From the NCBI RefSeq assembly GCF_029840635.1, contig NZ_JAOCCU010000028.1, positions 1 to 64,000 of the forward strand: a DNA stretch of 64,000 nucleotides, given 5' to 3'. A model generated the notes under the pieces. It saw only the letters and a list, made by a program, of their open reading frames with translations. It did not search any database and had not been told where the DNA came from. The translations under genes were made by a program, and so were the position numbers. This DNA comes from Mitsuaria sp. GD03876. Lineage in GTDB: Bacteria > Pseudomonadota > Gammaproteobacteria > Burkholderiales > Burkholderiaceae_C. Positions 51,761-61,472 of the stretch are shown piece by piece (position 1 is the stretch's first letter; every line of letters starts with the position of its first letter).

Positions 51761-52141
51761 ATGTCCCATTGGATTGCCGTCTGTTCCGTCACCGACATCC
51801 CCGTGCTCGGCTCACGCCGCGTGGCGCGCGCGCAGGGACCGCAGGTCGCGCTGTTCCGCACCGCGGACGACCGCGTGCATGCGCTGCTGGACCGCTGCCC
51901 CCACAAGGCCGGGCCGCTGAGCCAGGGCATCGTGTTCGGCAACGCGGTCGCGTGCCCGCTGCACAACTGGACGATCGCGCTGGAGAACGGCTGCGCGCGC
52001 GAGCCCGACGAGGGCCGCACGCCGGTGTTCCAGGTCAAGGTCGAGGACGGCGTCGTGCTGCTGGACCGGCAGGAGCTCGACACCGTCGGCATCGACCTGC
52101 CGCCGGTGATGGCCGGCCCCTGCACCCGCGTCGCCTGCTGA
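51761..52141 (+). CDS. nirD: Assimilatory nitrite reductase, small subunit
   Basis: 126 aa Rieske-type protein, partner of NirB. The cluster ligands are in DRCPHKAGPLS (Cys-x-His) and VACPLHNWTI (Cys-x2-His). Lies 23 bases after nirB and 13 before nasA. Confidence 0.94.
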   Translation: MSHWIAVCSVTDIPVLGSRRVARAQGPQVALFRTADDRVHALLDRCPHKAGPLSQGIVFGNAVACPLHNWTIALENGCAREPDEGRTPVFQVKVEDGVVLLDRQELDTVGIDLPPVMAGPCTRVAC

Positions 52142-52154
52142 GCGGAGGCGATCG

Positions 52155-54956
52155 ATGGCCGAGACGCGTTCGACCTGCCCGTACTGCGGCGTCGGCTGCG
52201 GCGTGCTGATCGAGACGGCGGGCGAGGGCGCGCAGGCGCGCGTCGTCGGCGTGCGCGGCGATCCGGCGCATCCGGCCAACTTCGGCCGGCTGTGCACCAA
52301 GGGTTCCACGCTGCACCTGACGGCGACGCCGCTGGTGCGGGAGCAGCAGCGGCTGCTGCGGCCGGCCTGGCGGCCCACCCGCGACGAGCCGCTCCAGCCG
52401 CAGGACTGGGACACGACCACGCAGCGCATCGCCGACCAGCTGCTGGCGATCCGCGCGCAGCACGGGCCGGACGCGATCGGCTTCTACATCTCCGGGCAGC
52501 TGCTGACCGAGGACTACCACGCGTTCAACAAGCTGGCGCGCGGGCTGGTCGGCACCAACAACATCGACAGCAACTCGCGGCTGTGCATGAGCTCGGCGGT
52601 GGTCGGCTACAAGCAGTCGCTCGGCGCCGACGCGCCGCCCGCCTGCTACGAAGACCTGGAGCGCACGGACTGCCTGTTCATCGCCGGCTCCAACACGGCC
52701 TGGGCGCATCCGATCCTGTTCCGCCGCATCGAGGCCGCCCATCAGGCGCGGCCGGAGATGAAGATCGTCGTCGTCGATCCGCGCCGCACCGAGACGGCGG
52801 AGTTCGCCGACCTGCACCTGGCGCTGAAGCCGGGCAGCGACGTCGCGCTGTTCCACGGGATGCTGCACGCGGCGATCTGGGAGGGCTGGATCGACGCGGC
52901 CTTCATCGAGGCGCACACCGCGGGTTTCGCCGCGCTGAAGGCGCTGGTCCGCACGATGACGCCGAGCGAATCGGCGCGGCTCACCGGGCTGCGCGAGGAC
53001 CAGATCCTGCAGGCGGCGCAGTGGTTCGCGCAGTCGCCGTCGACGCTGTCGCTGTACTGCATGGGCCTGAACCAGAGCAGCAGCGGCGCGGCGAAGAACA
53101 CCGCGCTGATCAACCTCCATCTGGCCACGGGCCAGATCGGGCGGGCGGGGGCGGGGCCGTTCTCGCTGACCGGCCAGCCCAACGCGATGGGCGGGCGCGA
53201 GAGCGGCGGCATGGCCACGCTGCTGCCCGGTCACCGCGATCCAGGCAACGCCGCGCACCGCGAGGAAGTGGCCGCGCTGTGGGGCGTCGACGCGATGCCG
53301 GAGCGGCCCGGGAAGACGGCGGTCGAGCTGTTCCAGGCGGCGGCGCGCGGCGAGCTCAAGGCGCTGTGGATCGCCTGCACGAATCCGGCGCAGTCGATGC
53401 CCGACCAGGCGCTGGTGCGCGAGGCGCTGGCGCGTTGCGAGCTGGTGATCCTGCAGGAGGCCTTCGCGGGCACGGCGACGGCGGAGTTTGCCGATGTCGT
53501 GCTGCCGGCGACGACGTGGGCGGAGAAGGACGGCACCGTCACCAACAGCGAGCGGCGCATCAGCCGGGTCCGCGCGGTGCTGCCGCCGGCCGGCGAGGCG
53601 CGCGCGGACTGGCGCATCGTGCGGGACGTGGCGCGGCGCCTCGAGGCGGTGCTGCGCCCGGGGCGGGAGAGCCTGTTCGCCTGGGAGCGGCCGGAGCAGC
53701 CGTGGCTGGAGCATCGCGAGGCGACGCGCGGGCGGGACCTCGACATCGGCGGGCTGAGCTACGGGATGCTCGAGGACGCGCCGCGGCAATGGCCGTGGCC
53801 CGAGGGTGCTTCCGGCGGGCGGGAGCGGCTGTACGAGGACCGCGTGTTCGCCCATGCCGACGGCCGGGCGCGCTTCATCGCCAAGGCGTTCCAGCCGCCG
53901 GCGGAGACGCAGGACGCGGCGTTCCCGCTGGCCTTGAACACGGGAAGGCTGCGCGACCAGTGGCACGGCATGAGCCGCAGCGGCACGGTCGCGCGGCTCT
54001 TCGCCGGCGAGCCGGCGCCGGCCCTGTCGATGCATCCGCAGGACATCGCGCGGCGCGGGCTGGAGGCCGGCGCGCTGGTGCGGGTGCGGTCGCGGCGCGG
54101 GCCGCTGATCGTGCCGTTGCGCGCGGACGAGAGCGTCGGCCCGCAGCGCGCCTGGCTGCCGATGCACTGGGGCAGCGAGTTCCTCGGCGGGCGCGGCCAG
54201 CTGGGCATCAACGCGCTGACGCAGCCGGCGTATTGCCCGGACGCGCGGCAGCCGGAGCTGAAATTCGCCGCGGTCGCGGTCGAGGCGGTGAGCTTGCCCT
54301 GGCGGGTGGTCGGCGCGGCCTGGGTACGGCCGGGCGAAGGCGCCGCGCTGCGCGCGCAGCTGCGGGTGCTGATGGACCAGGCCGACTACGCCTGCTGCCT
54401 GCCGGGCCCGGCGCAGGATGCGCTCGAGGGCTGGAGCCTGGAGCTGGCGTTCGCCGAGCCGCCGCCTGCGCCGGTGGTGCAGGCCTTGTCGACGGTGCTG
54501 CAACTCAATGGCGTCGGCGTGCTGCGCTACGCGGATGGGCGGCGCGGCCGCAGCCGTTTCCTGCGGCTGGATGGCGAAGGCGCGCAGGCGCGGCTGCAGG
54601 CGGTGTTGCGGGTCGGCGAGGGCGCGGAAGGCGCGTGGCTCGATGCGCTGTGGCGGGAGCGCGCGCCGGTCGCGCCCTTCGGGCGACGGCTGCTGGCGCC
54701 GGACGCGGAACAGCCCGCGGTGGCGGCCAGTCCGCAGGTCTGCAATTGCTTCAACGTCCGCGAGGACGCGATCGCGGCCTGCCTGACGCGGCTGCCCGAC
54801 GGCGCGCCGGACGCGCGGCTCGCGGCGCTGCAAGGCGAGTTGCGGTGCGGCACGCAATGCGGCTCGTGCCTGCCGGCGCTGCGCCGGATGGTCCAGAACG
54901 TTCCGCCGGCCGCCGTGGCGGCGCCGGCTTCGAAGGCAGTGAAGGAAGCGACATGA
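52155..54956 (+). CDS. nasA: Assimilatory nitrate reductase, catalytic subunit
   Basis: 933 aa molybdopterin (bis-MGD) enzyme reducing nitrate to nitrite in the cytoplasm. N-terminal [4Fe-4S] ligands in CPYCGVGC and RLCTKG. MGD-domain motifs include NNIDSNSRLCMSSAVVGYK, TGQPNAMGGRESGGM and NLHLATGQIGRAGAGPFSL. The C-terminus carries a BFD-like [2Fe-2S] domain (VCNCFNVREDAI...LRCGTQCGSCLPAL), typical of NasA forms that take electrons from a small partner or directly from NAD(P)H-linked donors. Its stop overlaps the cobA ATG. Confidence 0.95.
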   Translation: MAETRSTCPYCGVGCGVLIETAGEGAQARVVGVRGDPAHPANFGRLCTKGSTLHLTATPLVREQQRLLRPAWRPTRDEPLQPQDWDTTTQRIADQLLAIRAQHGPDAIGFYISGQLLTEDYHAFNKLARGLVGTNNIDSNSRLCMSSAVVGYKQSLGADAPPACYEDLERTDCLFIAGSNTAWAHPILFRRIEAAHQARPEMKIVVVDPRRTETAEFADLHLALKPGSDVALFHGMLHAAIWEGWIDAAFIEAHTAGFAALKALVRTMTPSESARLTGLREDQILQAAQWFAQSPSTLSLYCMGLNQSSSGAAKNTALINLHLATGQIGRAGAGPFSLTGQPNAMGGRESGGMATLLPGHRDPGNAAHREEVAALWGVDAMPERPGKTAVELFQAAARGELKALWIACTNPAQSMPDQALVREALARCELVILQEAFAGTATAEFADVVLPATTWAEKDGTVTNSERRISRVRAVLPPAGEARADWRIVRDVARRLEAVLRPGRESLFAWERPEQPWLEHREATRGRDLDIGGLSYGMLEDAPRQWPWPEGASGGRERLYEDRVFAHADGRARFIAKAFQPPAETQDAAFPLALNTGRLRDQWHGMSRSGTVARLFAGEPAPALSMHPQDIARRGLEAGALVRVRSRRGPLIVPLRADESVGPQRAWLPMHWGSEFLGGRGQLGINALTQPAYCPDARQPELKFAAVAVEAVSLPWRVVGAAWVRPGEGAALRAQLRVLMDQADYACCLPGPAQDALEGWSLELAFAEPPPAPVVQALSTVLQLNGVGVLRYADGRRGRSRFLRLDGEGAQARLQAVLRVGEGAEGAWLDALWRERAPVAPFGRRLLAPDAEQPAVAASPQVCNCFNVREDAIAACLTRLPDGAPDARLAALQGELRCGTQCGSCLPALRRMVQNVPPAAVAAPASKAVKEAT

Positions 54957-55903
54957 CCTCCCACGATGATCGTTCCGAGATGGCGCCGATGGCTGGTCGA
55001 CGCCTCGGCGCCGACCGACCCCGCGACACCCACGGCGCGGCGCGTGCGCCGAGTGACGCGGTGCTTCGCGCGGGCGCGCGGGTCCCGTGCGTCGCGCTGG
55101 TCGGCGCCGGGCCGGGCGATCCCGAGTTGCTGACGGTGAAGGCGTTCAAGCGCTTGCAGGAGGCGGAGGTCGTGCTGACGGACGACCTCGTCGACGCGCG
55201 CGTGCTGGCGTGCCTGCCGGCGTCGGCACGGGTGCTGCGGGTCGGCAAGCGCGGCGGGTGCGTGTCGACGGAACAGCGCTTCATCCATGAGCTGATGATC
55301 CGAGAGGCGCGTGCCGGCGCGCGCGTCGTGCGGCTGAAGGGCGGGGATCCGTTCGTGTTCGGGCGTGGCGGCGAGGAGGTCGACGCGCTGCGGGAGGCGG
55401 GGATCGACGTCGAGGTGATCAATGGGTTGTCGGCCGGCCTGGCGGCGCCAGCGTCGGTGGGCGTGCCGGTGACGGACCGGCGCTGCACGCCGGGGGTGGC
55501 CTTCGTGACGGGCCACAACGGCGAGCACGGCATCGCGCCGGACTGGGCGGCGCTGGCGCGCAGCCGGCTGACGCTGGTGGTCTACATGGGCCTGGCGCGC
55601 GCGGCGGAGATCGCGGCGGCGCTGACGGCGGGCGGGCTCGACGCGGCGACGCCAGCGGTGATCGTCAGCGCGGCGCACACGCCTCGCCAGCGCGAATGCT
55701 TCACGACGCTGGCCGACCTGCCGGCCGCGATCGCGCGCGAGGGGCTGCCGAGCCCGGCGCTGCTGGTGATCGGCGAGGTGGTGGCGTTGTCGCCGCGGTG
55801 GCGGGAGGAGGCGGGGTTGGAGGTGGCGATGGAGCGGAGCGAGTTCACGCCGCCAGCGCGTCGACTTCCTCGACCAACTGATCGCCATGCATTTGCAGGA
55901 TGA
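54953..55903 (+). CDS. cobA: Uroporphyrinogen-III C-methyltransferase
   Basis: 316 aa. SAM-dependent methylation of uroporphyrinogen III at C2 and C7 giving precorrin-2, the branch to siroheme needed by NirB. Motifs: VALVGAGPGDPELLTVKA, VVRLKGGDPFVFGRGGEEV, VINGLSAGLAAPASVGVPVTDR, and TLVVYMGL. An N-terminal ~40-residue low-complexity extension is unusual. It lacks the CysG dehydrogenase/chelatase half, so those steps are encoded elsewhere. The last 59 bases overlap the convergent higA gene. Confidence 0.94.
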   Translation: MTSHDDRSEMAPMAGRRLGADRPRDTHGAARAPSDAVLRAGARVPCVALVGAGPGDPELLTVKAFKRLQEAEVVLTDDLVDARVLACLPASARVLRVGKRGGCVSTEQRFIHELMIREARAGARVVRLKGGDPFVFGRGGEEVDALREAGIDVEVINGLSAGLAAPASVGVPVTDRRCTPGVAFVTGHNGEHGIAPDWAALARSRLTLVVYMGLARAAEIAAALTAGGLDAATPAVIVSAAHTPRQRECFTTLADLPAAIAREGLPSPALLVIGEVVALSPRWREEAGLEVAMERSEFTPPARRLPRPTDRHAFAG

Positions 55904-56192
55904 CCTCGATGTCGTACTGCGCCTGGAGGTTGAGCCAGAACCTGGGATCGACGCCGAACGCGAGTCCGAGTCGGACGGCGGTGTCCGCGGAGATCGAGCG
56001 CAGGCCGGCGCAGATCTCGTCGATGCGGCGCTGCTGCACGCCGATCGCCTTGGCCACGCGATAACGCGTCAGTCCGAGCGGCTCGATGAACTCGGACATC
56101 AGGATGCTGCCTGGATGGACCGGATCGAGGCGACGTCCCGTCGTGATGTCGCTGAAGTCGATCTGGTTCAGCCTGTTGCGTGGAATGCTCAT
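55845..56192 (-). CDS. higA: HigA family antitoxin
   Basis: 115 aa, XRE-type HTH of the HigA/VapI class: HPGSILMSEFIEPLGLTRYRVA style start, then VAKAIGVQQRRIDEICAGLR and the family motif LGLAFGVDPRFWLNLQAQYD. It neutralises HigB and represses the operon. Lies 30 bases after higB. Its 3' end overlaps the convergent cobA gene by 59 bases. Confidence 0.92.
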   Translation of the reverse strand: MSIPRNRLNQIDFSDITTGRRLDPVHPGSILMSEFIEPLGLTRYRVAKAIGVQQRRIDEICAGLRSISADTAVRLGLAFGVDPRFWLNLQAQYDIEVILQMHGDQLVEEVDALAA

Positions 56193-56222
56193 GTCTTCGT
56201 TCCGTGCTTGGTGTCGCTGGCG

Positions 56223-56504
56223 TCAGTGATAGTCGGCCACCTCGACGTCCGTGGCGATACCGTCCTTCCATCGGAAACAGATGCGCCACTGGCGGTTGAC
56301 GCGGAGGCTCCATTGACCCCGGCGGTCGCCTTTGAGCAACTCCAGTCGATTGCCTGGAGGAAAACGCAAGGTGTCGATTGAAGGCGCCGCATCGATGGCG
56401 CGCATCTTCTGACGGCAGAGCTGCTGAAGGTCGCGCGCCATGCCTCGAACTTCCCGACCGTCGAAGATCGCCGCCGTGCGCTTGTCGGCAAAGCTGTCGA
56501 TCAT
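56223..56504 (-). CDS. higB: HigB family toxin
   Basis: 93 aa RelE/ParE-superfamily ribosome-dependent mRNA interferase. HigB features: FADKRTAAIFDGREV at the start, LRFPPGNRLELLKGDRRGQ and SLRVNRQWRICFRW near the C-terminus. Toxin-first order is typical of higBA. There is no Shine-Dalgarno before the ATG, which lies three bases from an operator-like inverted repeat, so the mRNA may be leaderless or nearly so. Confidence 0.92.
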   Translation of the reverse strand: MIDSFADKRTAAIFDGREVRGMARDLQQLCRQKMRAIDAAPSIDTLRFPPGNRLELLKGDRRGQWSLRVNRQWRICFRWKDGIATDVEVADYH

Positions 56505-56506
56505 TT

Positions 56507-56527
56507 TAGTATCGGTTCGCGATACTA
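56507..56527. promoter_or_regulatory. Operator candidate of higBA
   Basis: TAGTATCG-GTTCG-CGATACTA, a perfect 8-bp inverted repeat with a 5-base spacer, directly upstream of the higB ATG. It contains a TAGTAT -10-like hexamer on the minus strand. Expected target of HigA autoregulation. Confidence 0.7.
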
Positions 56528-56716
56528 GTCACGCAAGAGATGGTCTCTTGATGACGCGGCATCGCTTGCCTCCGCAGGGATTGAGAGGCAATCAGCCTAC
56601 GGGCGCGCGATCAGGGTTCGGCTCGAAGTGGATGCCAAATCGCTCCACGGTTGCGCCGGATCAACAGGTCCCTCAATCCGGAGGAGGTCGTGTTGCTCGG
56701 GCGCCCCACTGGGGGA

Positions 56717-57889
56717 TCACGCGTCGCCGCCGCGTTCCAGGCTGCGTAGCCTGAGCATGATCAGCATGCCGACGGCGAGCACCGCCGCGGTCAGCCAGGG
56801 CGAGGCGAGGTAGCTCCCGCTGGCTTGCGCCATCGCGCCGGCGAGCGCCGGCGCGGTGACCTGCGCGACGCCGTAGCTGAGCGTCAGGCGCGCCATCGCC
56901 TTGCCGGGGTTGCCGGGCGAGCGCCGGCCCACGAGCGCGAGCGTCAGGCTCACCAGGCCGATGAAGGTGGCGCCGTAAAGCACCGCGCCAGCCAGCGCCG
57001 CGGGCAGGCTGCCCGAGAGCGCCGGCAGCACCACGCCGACGATCTGCAGCGCGAAGGCTGCGAGCAGCGCGTTCAGGTCGCCGAGGCGGCGCGCGACGCG
57101 GTCCCACAGGAACACGGCGGGCGTCGCGGCGAGGCCCACCAGCAGCCAGGCCCATGGGCCCTTGCCGTGGAGCAGCGGCTGGCGTTCGACGATGGCGACG
57201 GTGAAGGTGGCGCTGATGACGAAGCCCCAGCCGGCGCAGAAGTAGCCGGCGATCATCCAGCGCATCCATCGGGTGCTGGGAGCACCGGCTGCGAGCGCGA
57301 CGGTCACCGGCGGCGGGACGGGCGGACGCCACCACCAGGTCAGCACCAGCAACGGCACGCCGATGACGACGAAGCCCCACCAGTGGCCGGCCCAGTCGAG
57401 CGCGAGCCGGTCCATCGCCATCGCGCCGAGCGCCGACACGACGATGCCCAGCCCCAGGCCCATGAAGTGAACGCCGAGTTCGGGGCGCTTGCCGGCGCGC
57501 ATCAGGAAGCCGAGCACCAGGCCGGAGCCCAGCAGCATGCCGGCGGCACCGCTCAGGCCGCCGAGGTAGCGCGACAGCGCCCACAGCGCGAGGTTGGGCG
57601 CCAGCGGCATCAGCGCGGTCGCGACGAGGCCGAGCAACATGCCCCAGAAGTACAGGCGCGATCGCCAGCGCGGGTCGTCGATGAGCGCGGCGAGCACCGC
57701 GCCGCTCATGTAGCCGGCGTAGTTGATCGCCGCGAGCGTGCCGCCCATCGCGTCGCCGAGGCCGGCCTGCTGCTGCATCAACGGCAGCACCGGCGTGTAC
57801 GCGAAGCGCGCCAGGCCGATGCTGAGGATCAGGCCGGCGATGCCGCCGGTCGACACCTGCCAGGTGCGGAGGAGGGGGGCATCACGCAT
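56717..57889 (-). CDS. YbfB/YjiJ family MFS transporter
   Basis: 390 aa, about twelve transmembrane helices. Family signature at the start: GLARFAYTPVLPLMQQQAGL, then AINYAGYMSGAVLAAL. The YbfB/YjiJ branch is poorly characterised; substrates are unknown. Preceded by ParE on the same strand at a distance of 70 bases, no coupling. Confidence 0.88.
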   Translation of the reverse strand: MRDAPLLRTWQVSTGGIAGLILSIGLARFAYTPVLPLMQQQAGLGDAMGGTLAAINYAGYMSGAVLAALIDDPRWRSRLYFWGMLLGLVATALMPLAPNLALWALSRYLGGLSGAAGMLLGSGLVLGFLMRAGKRPELGVHFMGLGLGIVVSALGAMAMDRLALDWAGHWWGFVVIGVPLLVLTWWWRPPVPPPVTVALAAGAPSTRWMRWMIAGYFCAGWGFVISATFTVAIVERQPLLHGKGPWAWLLVGLAATPAVFLWDRVARRLGDLNALLAAFALQIVGVVLPALSGSLPAALAGAVLYGATFIGLVSLTLALVGRRSPGNPGKAMARLTLSYGVAQVTAPALAGAMAQASGSYLASPWLTAAVLAVGMLIMLRLRSLERGGDA

Positions 57890-57959
57890 GACGGCGTTAC
57901 GCGGCCAGAGCGCCGATTCGCGCCGGAGGTCGATCGAGGGCGCTCATGGCTTTGCTCCG

Positions 57960-58280
57960 TCAATGCTCGTGAAAGCGACTTGGAATGTCGCGCCGTTCGT
58001 GGATGACCCGCACGATGTGCGCCGAGCCGTGTCGATCCAGATAGAACACGAGATGAGGGAACTTCGTCAGGCGCCAGGTGCGCACGTCGGTGACCTCAAG
58101 CAGTCGCCGATAGCGCGGAGATCCAGTGCCGGGCGCTCGAGCGATGTGGCGCAGGGCGCGCGTCACTTCCGCTTGGAGCGCCTCCGCGGGAAGGGCTCCA
58201 CCTTCCTCCTGGTAATAAGCCCGGATCTCGTGCAGGTCCCTGGCGGCCTGCGGATGAAGAAAGAGGCGTTTGCCCGTCAT
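57960..58280 (-). CDS. parE: ParE-like toxin
   Basis: 106 aa from the ATG at 58280, coupled to the antitoxin stop by an ATGA overlap. RelE/ParE plasmid-stabilisation fold: LFLHPQAARDLHEIRAYYQE, YRRLLEVTDVRTWRLTKFPH and the C-terminal IVRVIHERRDIP. ParE proteins typically poison gyrase. Partner ParD is immediately upstream. Confidence 0.9.
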   Translation of the reverse strand: MTGKRLFLHPQAARDLHEIRAYYQEEGGALPAEALQAEVTRALRHIARAPGTGSPRYRRLLEVTDVRTWRLTKFPHLVFYLDRHGSAHIVRVIHERRDIPSRFHEH

Positions 58281-58603
58281 TGCGTCGCCTCCCCGGATGC
58301 CCATTTCCGTGCTTCCTCATCGAGGATCCTGCCGAGATCGAGATACCCGCTTTCGATCTCGATGGGCGGTCCGGACCGAATGCCGTCGAGAAGCATGTCC
58401 TGCATCTTCTGGCGGTCCATCTCCATGCCGAGGAGTTCGGAGACGTAGTCATCGACGGACTCGAAGCCTCCGCGCTCGACCTGCCTGTCGAGGAAGGCGA
58501 TCTGCGCCTCGGTGAGCGTGAACGTCCTGGTCGGCATGAAGTCGTCGGGCAAAGGAGGTGGCGCAGTATGGCCGTGATGGCTGTGGTGGGAGAACGGGGT
58601 CAT
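58277..58603 (-). CDS. parD: ParD-like antitoxin
   Basis: 108 aa from the ATG at 58603, which has GAGGG at good spacing; the internal ATG at 58537 (MPTRTFTL) gives the more usual family length and lacks a ribosome site. Ribbon-helix-helix N-terminal domain (FTLTEAQIAFLDRQVERGGF, ESVDDYVSELLGME) and a C-terminal ParE-binding helix. The longer form carries a His-rich leader (HHSHHGH), unusual for ParD. Confidence 0.88.
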   Translation of the reverse strand: MTPFSHHSHHGHTAPPPLPDDFMPTRTFTLTEAQIAFLDRQVERGGFESVDDYVSELLGMEMDRQKMQDMLLDGIRSGPPIEIESGYLDLGRILDEEARKWASGEATQ

Positions 58604-58677
58604 GACGTGCCCTCGAAGTGAAGAGGGCGATCAGCCTAAGCCCGGGTCAATCGACAACCGACCCTGTCAGACGGCAA

Positions 58678-58702
58678 AACGGCCTCGATTCACGAGGCCG
58701 TT
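58678..58702 (-). terminator. Rho-independent terminator of the chemoreceptor gene
   Basis: AACGGCCTCG / CGAGGCCGTT, 10-bp perfect stem, 5-base loop, followed on the minus strand by TT from GTTTTGCC. Nine bases past the stop. Confidence 0.8.
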
Positions 58703-58710
58703 GATGACGG

Positions 58711-60471
58711 TCAAAAGGTCTCCCAATCGTCCCCGGGCGCCGACGTCGCGCTGGGGCCGGATGGCGCGGAAGGCGCCGCCTTCGTGGCAGGCGCGGGGGC
58801 AGGCGTTGCCCTGGCGAGCGGCTTGGCCGGCGCCTTCGCCGCGGGCGTCCGGGCCGCCGGGGGCTTCGTGGTCCCGGCCCGGGCCGCAGTCGATGCCGTG
58901 CTCACGGCCGCCACCTCGCCGTCCTTCGGCTTGGGATCGCTGACCTTGAAGTGCCCCACCAGCGCGGTGAGCTTGCGCGCCTGCTCGCTGAGCGACTCGG
59001 CCGCGGCCGCGGACTCCTCGACCAGCGCGGCGTTCTGCTGCGTCATCTGGTCCAGCTGCGCCACCGATCCGTTGACGTTGCCGATGCCCTGGCTCTGTTC
59101 CACCGTGCTGGCGCTGATCTCGCCGATGATGTCCGACACCCGCTGCACGCTCGCGACGATCTCCGTCATCGTCGCCCCCGCGTCGCGCACCAGCTGCGAG
59201 CCGGCCTCGGCCTTGTTCACGCTGTCGCCGATCAGCGCCTTGATCTCCCGCGCCGCCTGCGCGCTGCGCTGCGCCAGCGCCCGCACCTCGGAGGCCACCA
59301 CCGCGAAGCCCTTGCCGTGCTCGCCGGCGCGCGCGGCCTCGACCGCCGCGTTCAGCGCCAGGATGTTGGTCTGGAACGCGATCCCGTCGATCGTGCCGAT
59401 GATGTCGTTGATCTTCTTGGCCGACGCGTCGATCTGCGCCATCGTGCCCACCACCTCGCCCACCACCGTGCCGCCGCGCTCGGCCACCTCGGCCGCGCTG
59501 CCGGCCAGCTGGTTGGCGGTGCGCGCGCTGTCGGCGCTCTGCTGCACCGTGCCGGTGAGCTGCGCCAGCGAGGACGCCGCCTGCTGCAGGTTGGACGCCG
59601 TCTGCTCGGTGCGCTGGCTCAGGTCCTGGTTGCCGCTGGCGATCTCCTGGCTGGCGGTCTGCATGCCGTCGGCGCTGGCCCGCACCTCGCGGATCACCTT
59701 GCGCAGCGAGCTCTTCATCGCCGCCAGCGCCCGCTGCACGTCGCCGATCTCGTCGTTGTTGTAGTCGCGCTCGACGTGGAACAGGTCGCCCTCGCCGATG
59801 CGCTCGGCCTCGGCCATCAGCGACTTCAGCGGCGTCGAGATCGTGCGCACGAAATACGCCGTGGCCAGCGCCAGCAGGCCGACGATCACCGACATCAGCG
59901 CCGCCACGCCCCAGACGGTGCGCATGCGCTCGGCGCCGGCGGCCTCGCGCAGCCCGGCCGAACGCTGCTGCTGCAACGCCACGAATTCCTGCTGCGCCAC
60001 CAGGTACTGCTCGATCGCCGGCACGACCTGCGCCTGCAGCGCCTTGTGCGAGCCCTCGATGTCGCCGCCCGCCTTGAGCTTGGCGGCCTCGTTGCGCGCG
60101 GCGATGTAGGCCTTGCGCCGATCGGCGATCTTGCCCATCGCGGCCTTGTCCTCGTCGCCGTCGGCCAGCGCCTCGAGCTGCTTCTGGATCTCGTTGATCG
60201 ACTCGGTGGTGCGGGCGATGTCGCCCTTCATCGCGTCGGCGACGGCGTTGTCGTTGGCGGCCAGGCCGGCCTGCACGCGGCTCGCGTTGGCCTCGGTCAG
60301 GCCGCGCCAGCGCAGCGCGAGCTCGAAGCGCTGCTGCTGCTTCTCCTGTGTCACCTGCGCGACGGCCAGCAGCGCGCGGGTACGGGAGGCGGCCCCCAGC
60401 GACATCGCGACCGTCATGACGGCCATGACGGCGACGGGGATCCAGAGGCGCGTGGCGATGGAGAACTTCAT
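58711..60471 (-). CDS. Methyl-accepting chemotaxis protein with CheR/CheB docking tail
   Basis: 586 aa. TM1 at about residues 8-30, a periplasmic four-helix-bundle sensor, TM2 at about 192-212, HAMP, and a signalling domain with the tip [21 protein letters not shown]. After it comes a ~75-residue Ala/Pro/Lys-rich flexible tether ending in DWETF, the x-W-x-x-F pentapeptide that recruits CheR/CheB. The other two receptors here lack the tether. Ligand unknown. Divergent from coaX. Confidence 0.94.
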   Translation of the reverse strand: MKFSIATRLWIPVAVMAVMTVAMSLGAASRTRALLAVAQVTQEKQQQRFELALRWRGLTEANASRVQAGLAANDNAVADAMKGDIARTTESINEIQKQLEALADGDEDKAAMGKIADRRKAYIAARNEAAKLKAGGDIEGSHKALQAQVVPAIEQYLVAQQEFVALQQQRSAGLREAAGAERMRTVWGVAALMSVIVGLLALATAYFVRTISTPLKSLMAEAERIGEGDLFHVERDYNNDEIGDVQRALAAMKSSLRKVIREVRASADGMQTASQEIASGNQDLSQRTEQTASNLQQAASSLAQLTGTVQQSADSARTANQLAGSAAEVAERGGTVVGEVVGTMAQIDASAKKINDIIGTIDGIAFQTNILALNAAVEAARAGEHGKGFAVVASEVRALAQRSAQAAREIKALIGDSVNKAEAGSQLVRDAGATMTEIVASVQRVSDIIGEISASTVEQSQGIGNVNGSVAQLDQMTQQNAALVEESAAAAESLSEQARKLTALVGHFKVSDPKPKDGEVAAVSTASTAARAGTTKPPAARTPAAKAPAKPLARATPAPAPATKAAPSAPSGPSATSAPGDDWETF

Positions 60472-60657
60472 CGGTCCGGGGTCTCGCGGGTTGGGGTCGA
60501 CGGCGGCGCCCCGGGATGGGGCGGCGGGCGTCGATCCCATCCTAATTCGGCCGATGGGGGCACCGACTTGAGGACAAACACTGCTAACCTGCCGCCCAGA
60601 CCGCGTCCGGCGCCGCCAATTTCCCGAAGAACTCCTCGGATCGACCGCCCCCCGCCC

Positions 60658-61440
60658 ATGAGTTTCCTGGCCATCGACATCGGCAATACCCGCCTCAAGT
60701 GGGCGCTCTACGCGAGCCCCCAGCCCGGCAGCGCGATGCTGGCGCACGGCGCGCAGTTCCTGGAGAACATCGAACAGCTCGTCGAGCACGACTGGGCGCG
60801 GCTGCCGGTGGCGCCGGGCAGCATGCTCGGCAGCAACGTGGCCGGCGACGCGATGCGGCATCGCGTCGAGGAGCAGATGGAGGAGCTGTGGGACATCGAG
60901 CCGCGCTGGGTGGCGTCGTCCGCGCAGGGCGGCGGCGTGACCAACGGCTACGACCATCCGGGCCGCCTGGGCGCGGACCGCTTCGTGGCGCTGATCGGCG
61001 CGCGGCATCACGTGCTGTCGCGCATGCGCGGGCAGGCGGCGCGCCCGGCGCTGGTGGTGATGGTCGGCACGGCGGTGACGGTCGACGCGCTCGATGCCGA
61101 CGGGCGATTCCTGGGCGGGCTGATCCTGCCCGGCCACGGGATCATGCTGCGCGCGCTGGAAGGCGGCACCGCGGGCCTGCGCGTGCCCACCGGCGAGGTG
61201 CGGGAGTTCCCGACCAACACCTCGGACGCGCTCACCAGCGGCGGCAACTATGCGATCGCCGGCGCGATCGAGCGCATGCAGCGGCACATCGTCAAGCGCT
61301 GCGGGCAGGCGCCGGTCACGCTGATGACCGGCGGCGCGGGCTGGAAGGTCTCGCCGGCGCTGGACATTCCCCACGAGCTGATCGACTCGCTGATCTTCGA
61401 CGGCCTGCTGGCGCTGCAGGCGCATCGGCTGGCGCTCTGA
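60658..61440 (+). CDS. coaX: Type III pantothenate kinase
   Basis: 260 aa. ATP-dependent phosphorylation of pantothenate, the first step of CoA synthesis. ASKHA-fold motifs: [16 protein letters not shown] at the start (phosphate 1), [24 protein letters not shown] with the catalytic Asp, [11 protein letters not shown], and LMTGGAGW. Start at the ATG at 60658. Ribosome site is weak. No birA is directly upstream here, although birA-coaX linkage is common in this order. Confidence 0.94.
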   Translation: MSFLAIDIGNTRLKWALYASPQPGSAMLAHGAQFLENIEQLVEHDWARLPVAPGSMLGSNVAGDAMRHRVEEQMEELWDIEPRWVASSAQGGGVTNGYDHPGRLGADRFVALIGARHHVLSRMRGQAARPALVVMVGTAVTVDALDADGRFLGGLILPGHGIMLRALEGGTAGLRVPTGEVREFPTNTSDALTSGGNYAIAGAIERMQRHIVKRCGQAPVTLMTGGAGWKVSPALDIPHELIDSLIFDGLLALQAHRLAL

Positions 61441-61445
61441 GCGCC

Positions 61446-61469
61446 GGCCGGGCCTGATGGCGCCCGGCC
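61446..61469. terminator. Hairpin between coaX and the SnoaL-like gene
   Basis: GGCCGGGC / GCCCGGCC, 8-bp perfect stem, 8-base loop, five bases after the coaX stop and just before the convergent gene's end. No U-tract. Confidence 0.45.
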
Positions 61470-61472
61470 CGC

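Noticed and set aside
52035-54857. 940-codon open frame opposite nasA
   Set aside because: Arg/Ala/Gln-rich antisense artefact of high GC3; nasA on the other strand is unambiguous.
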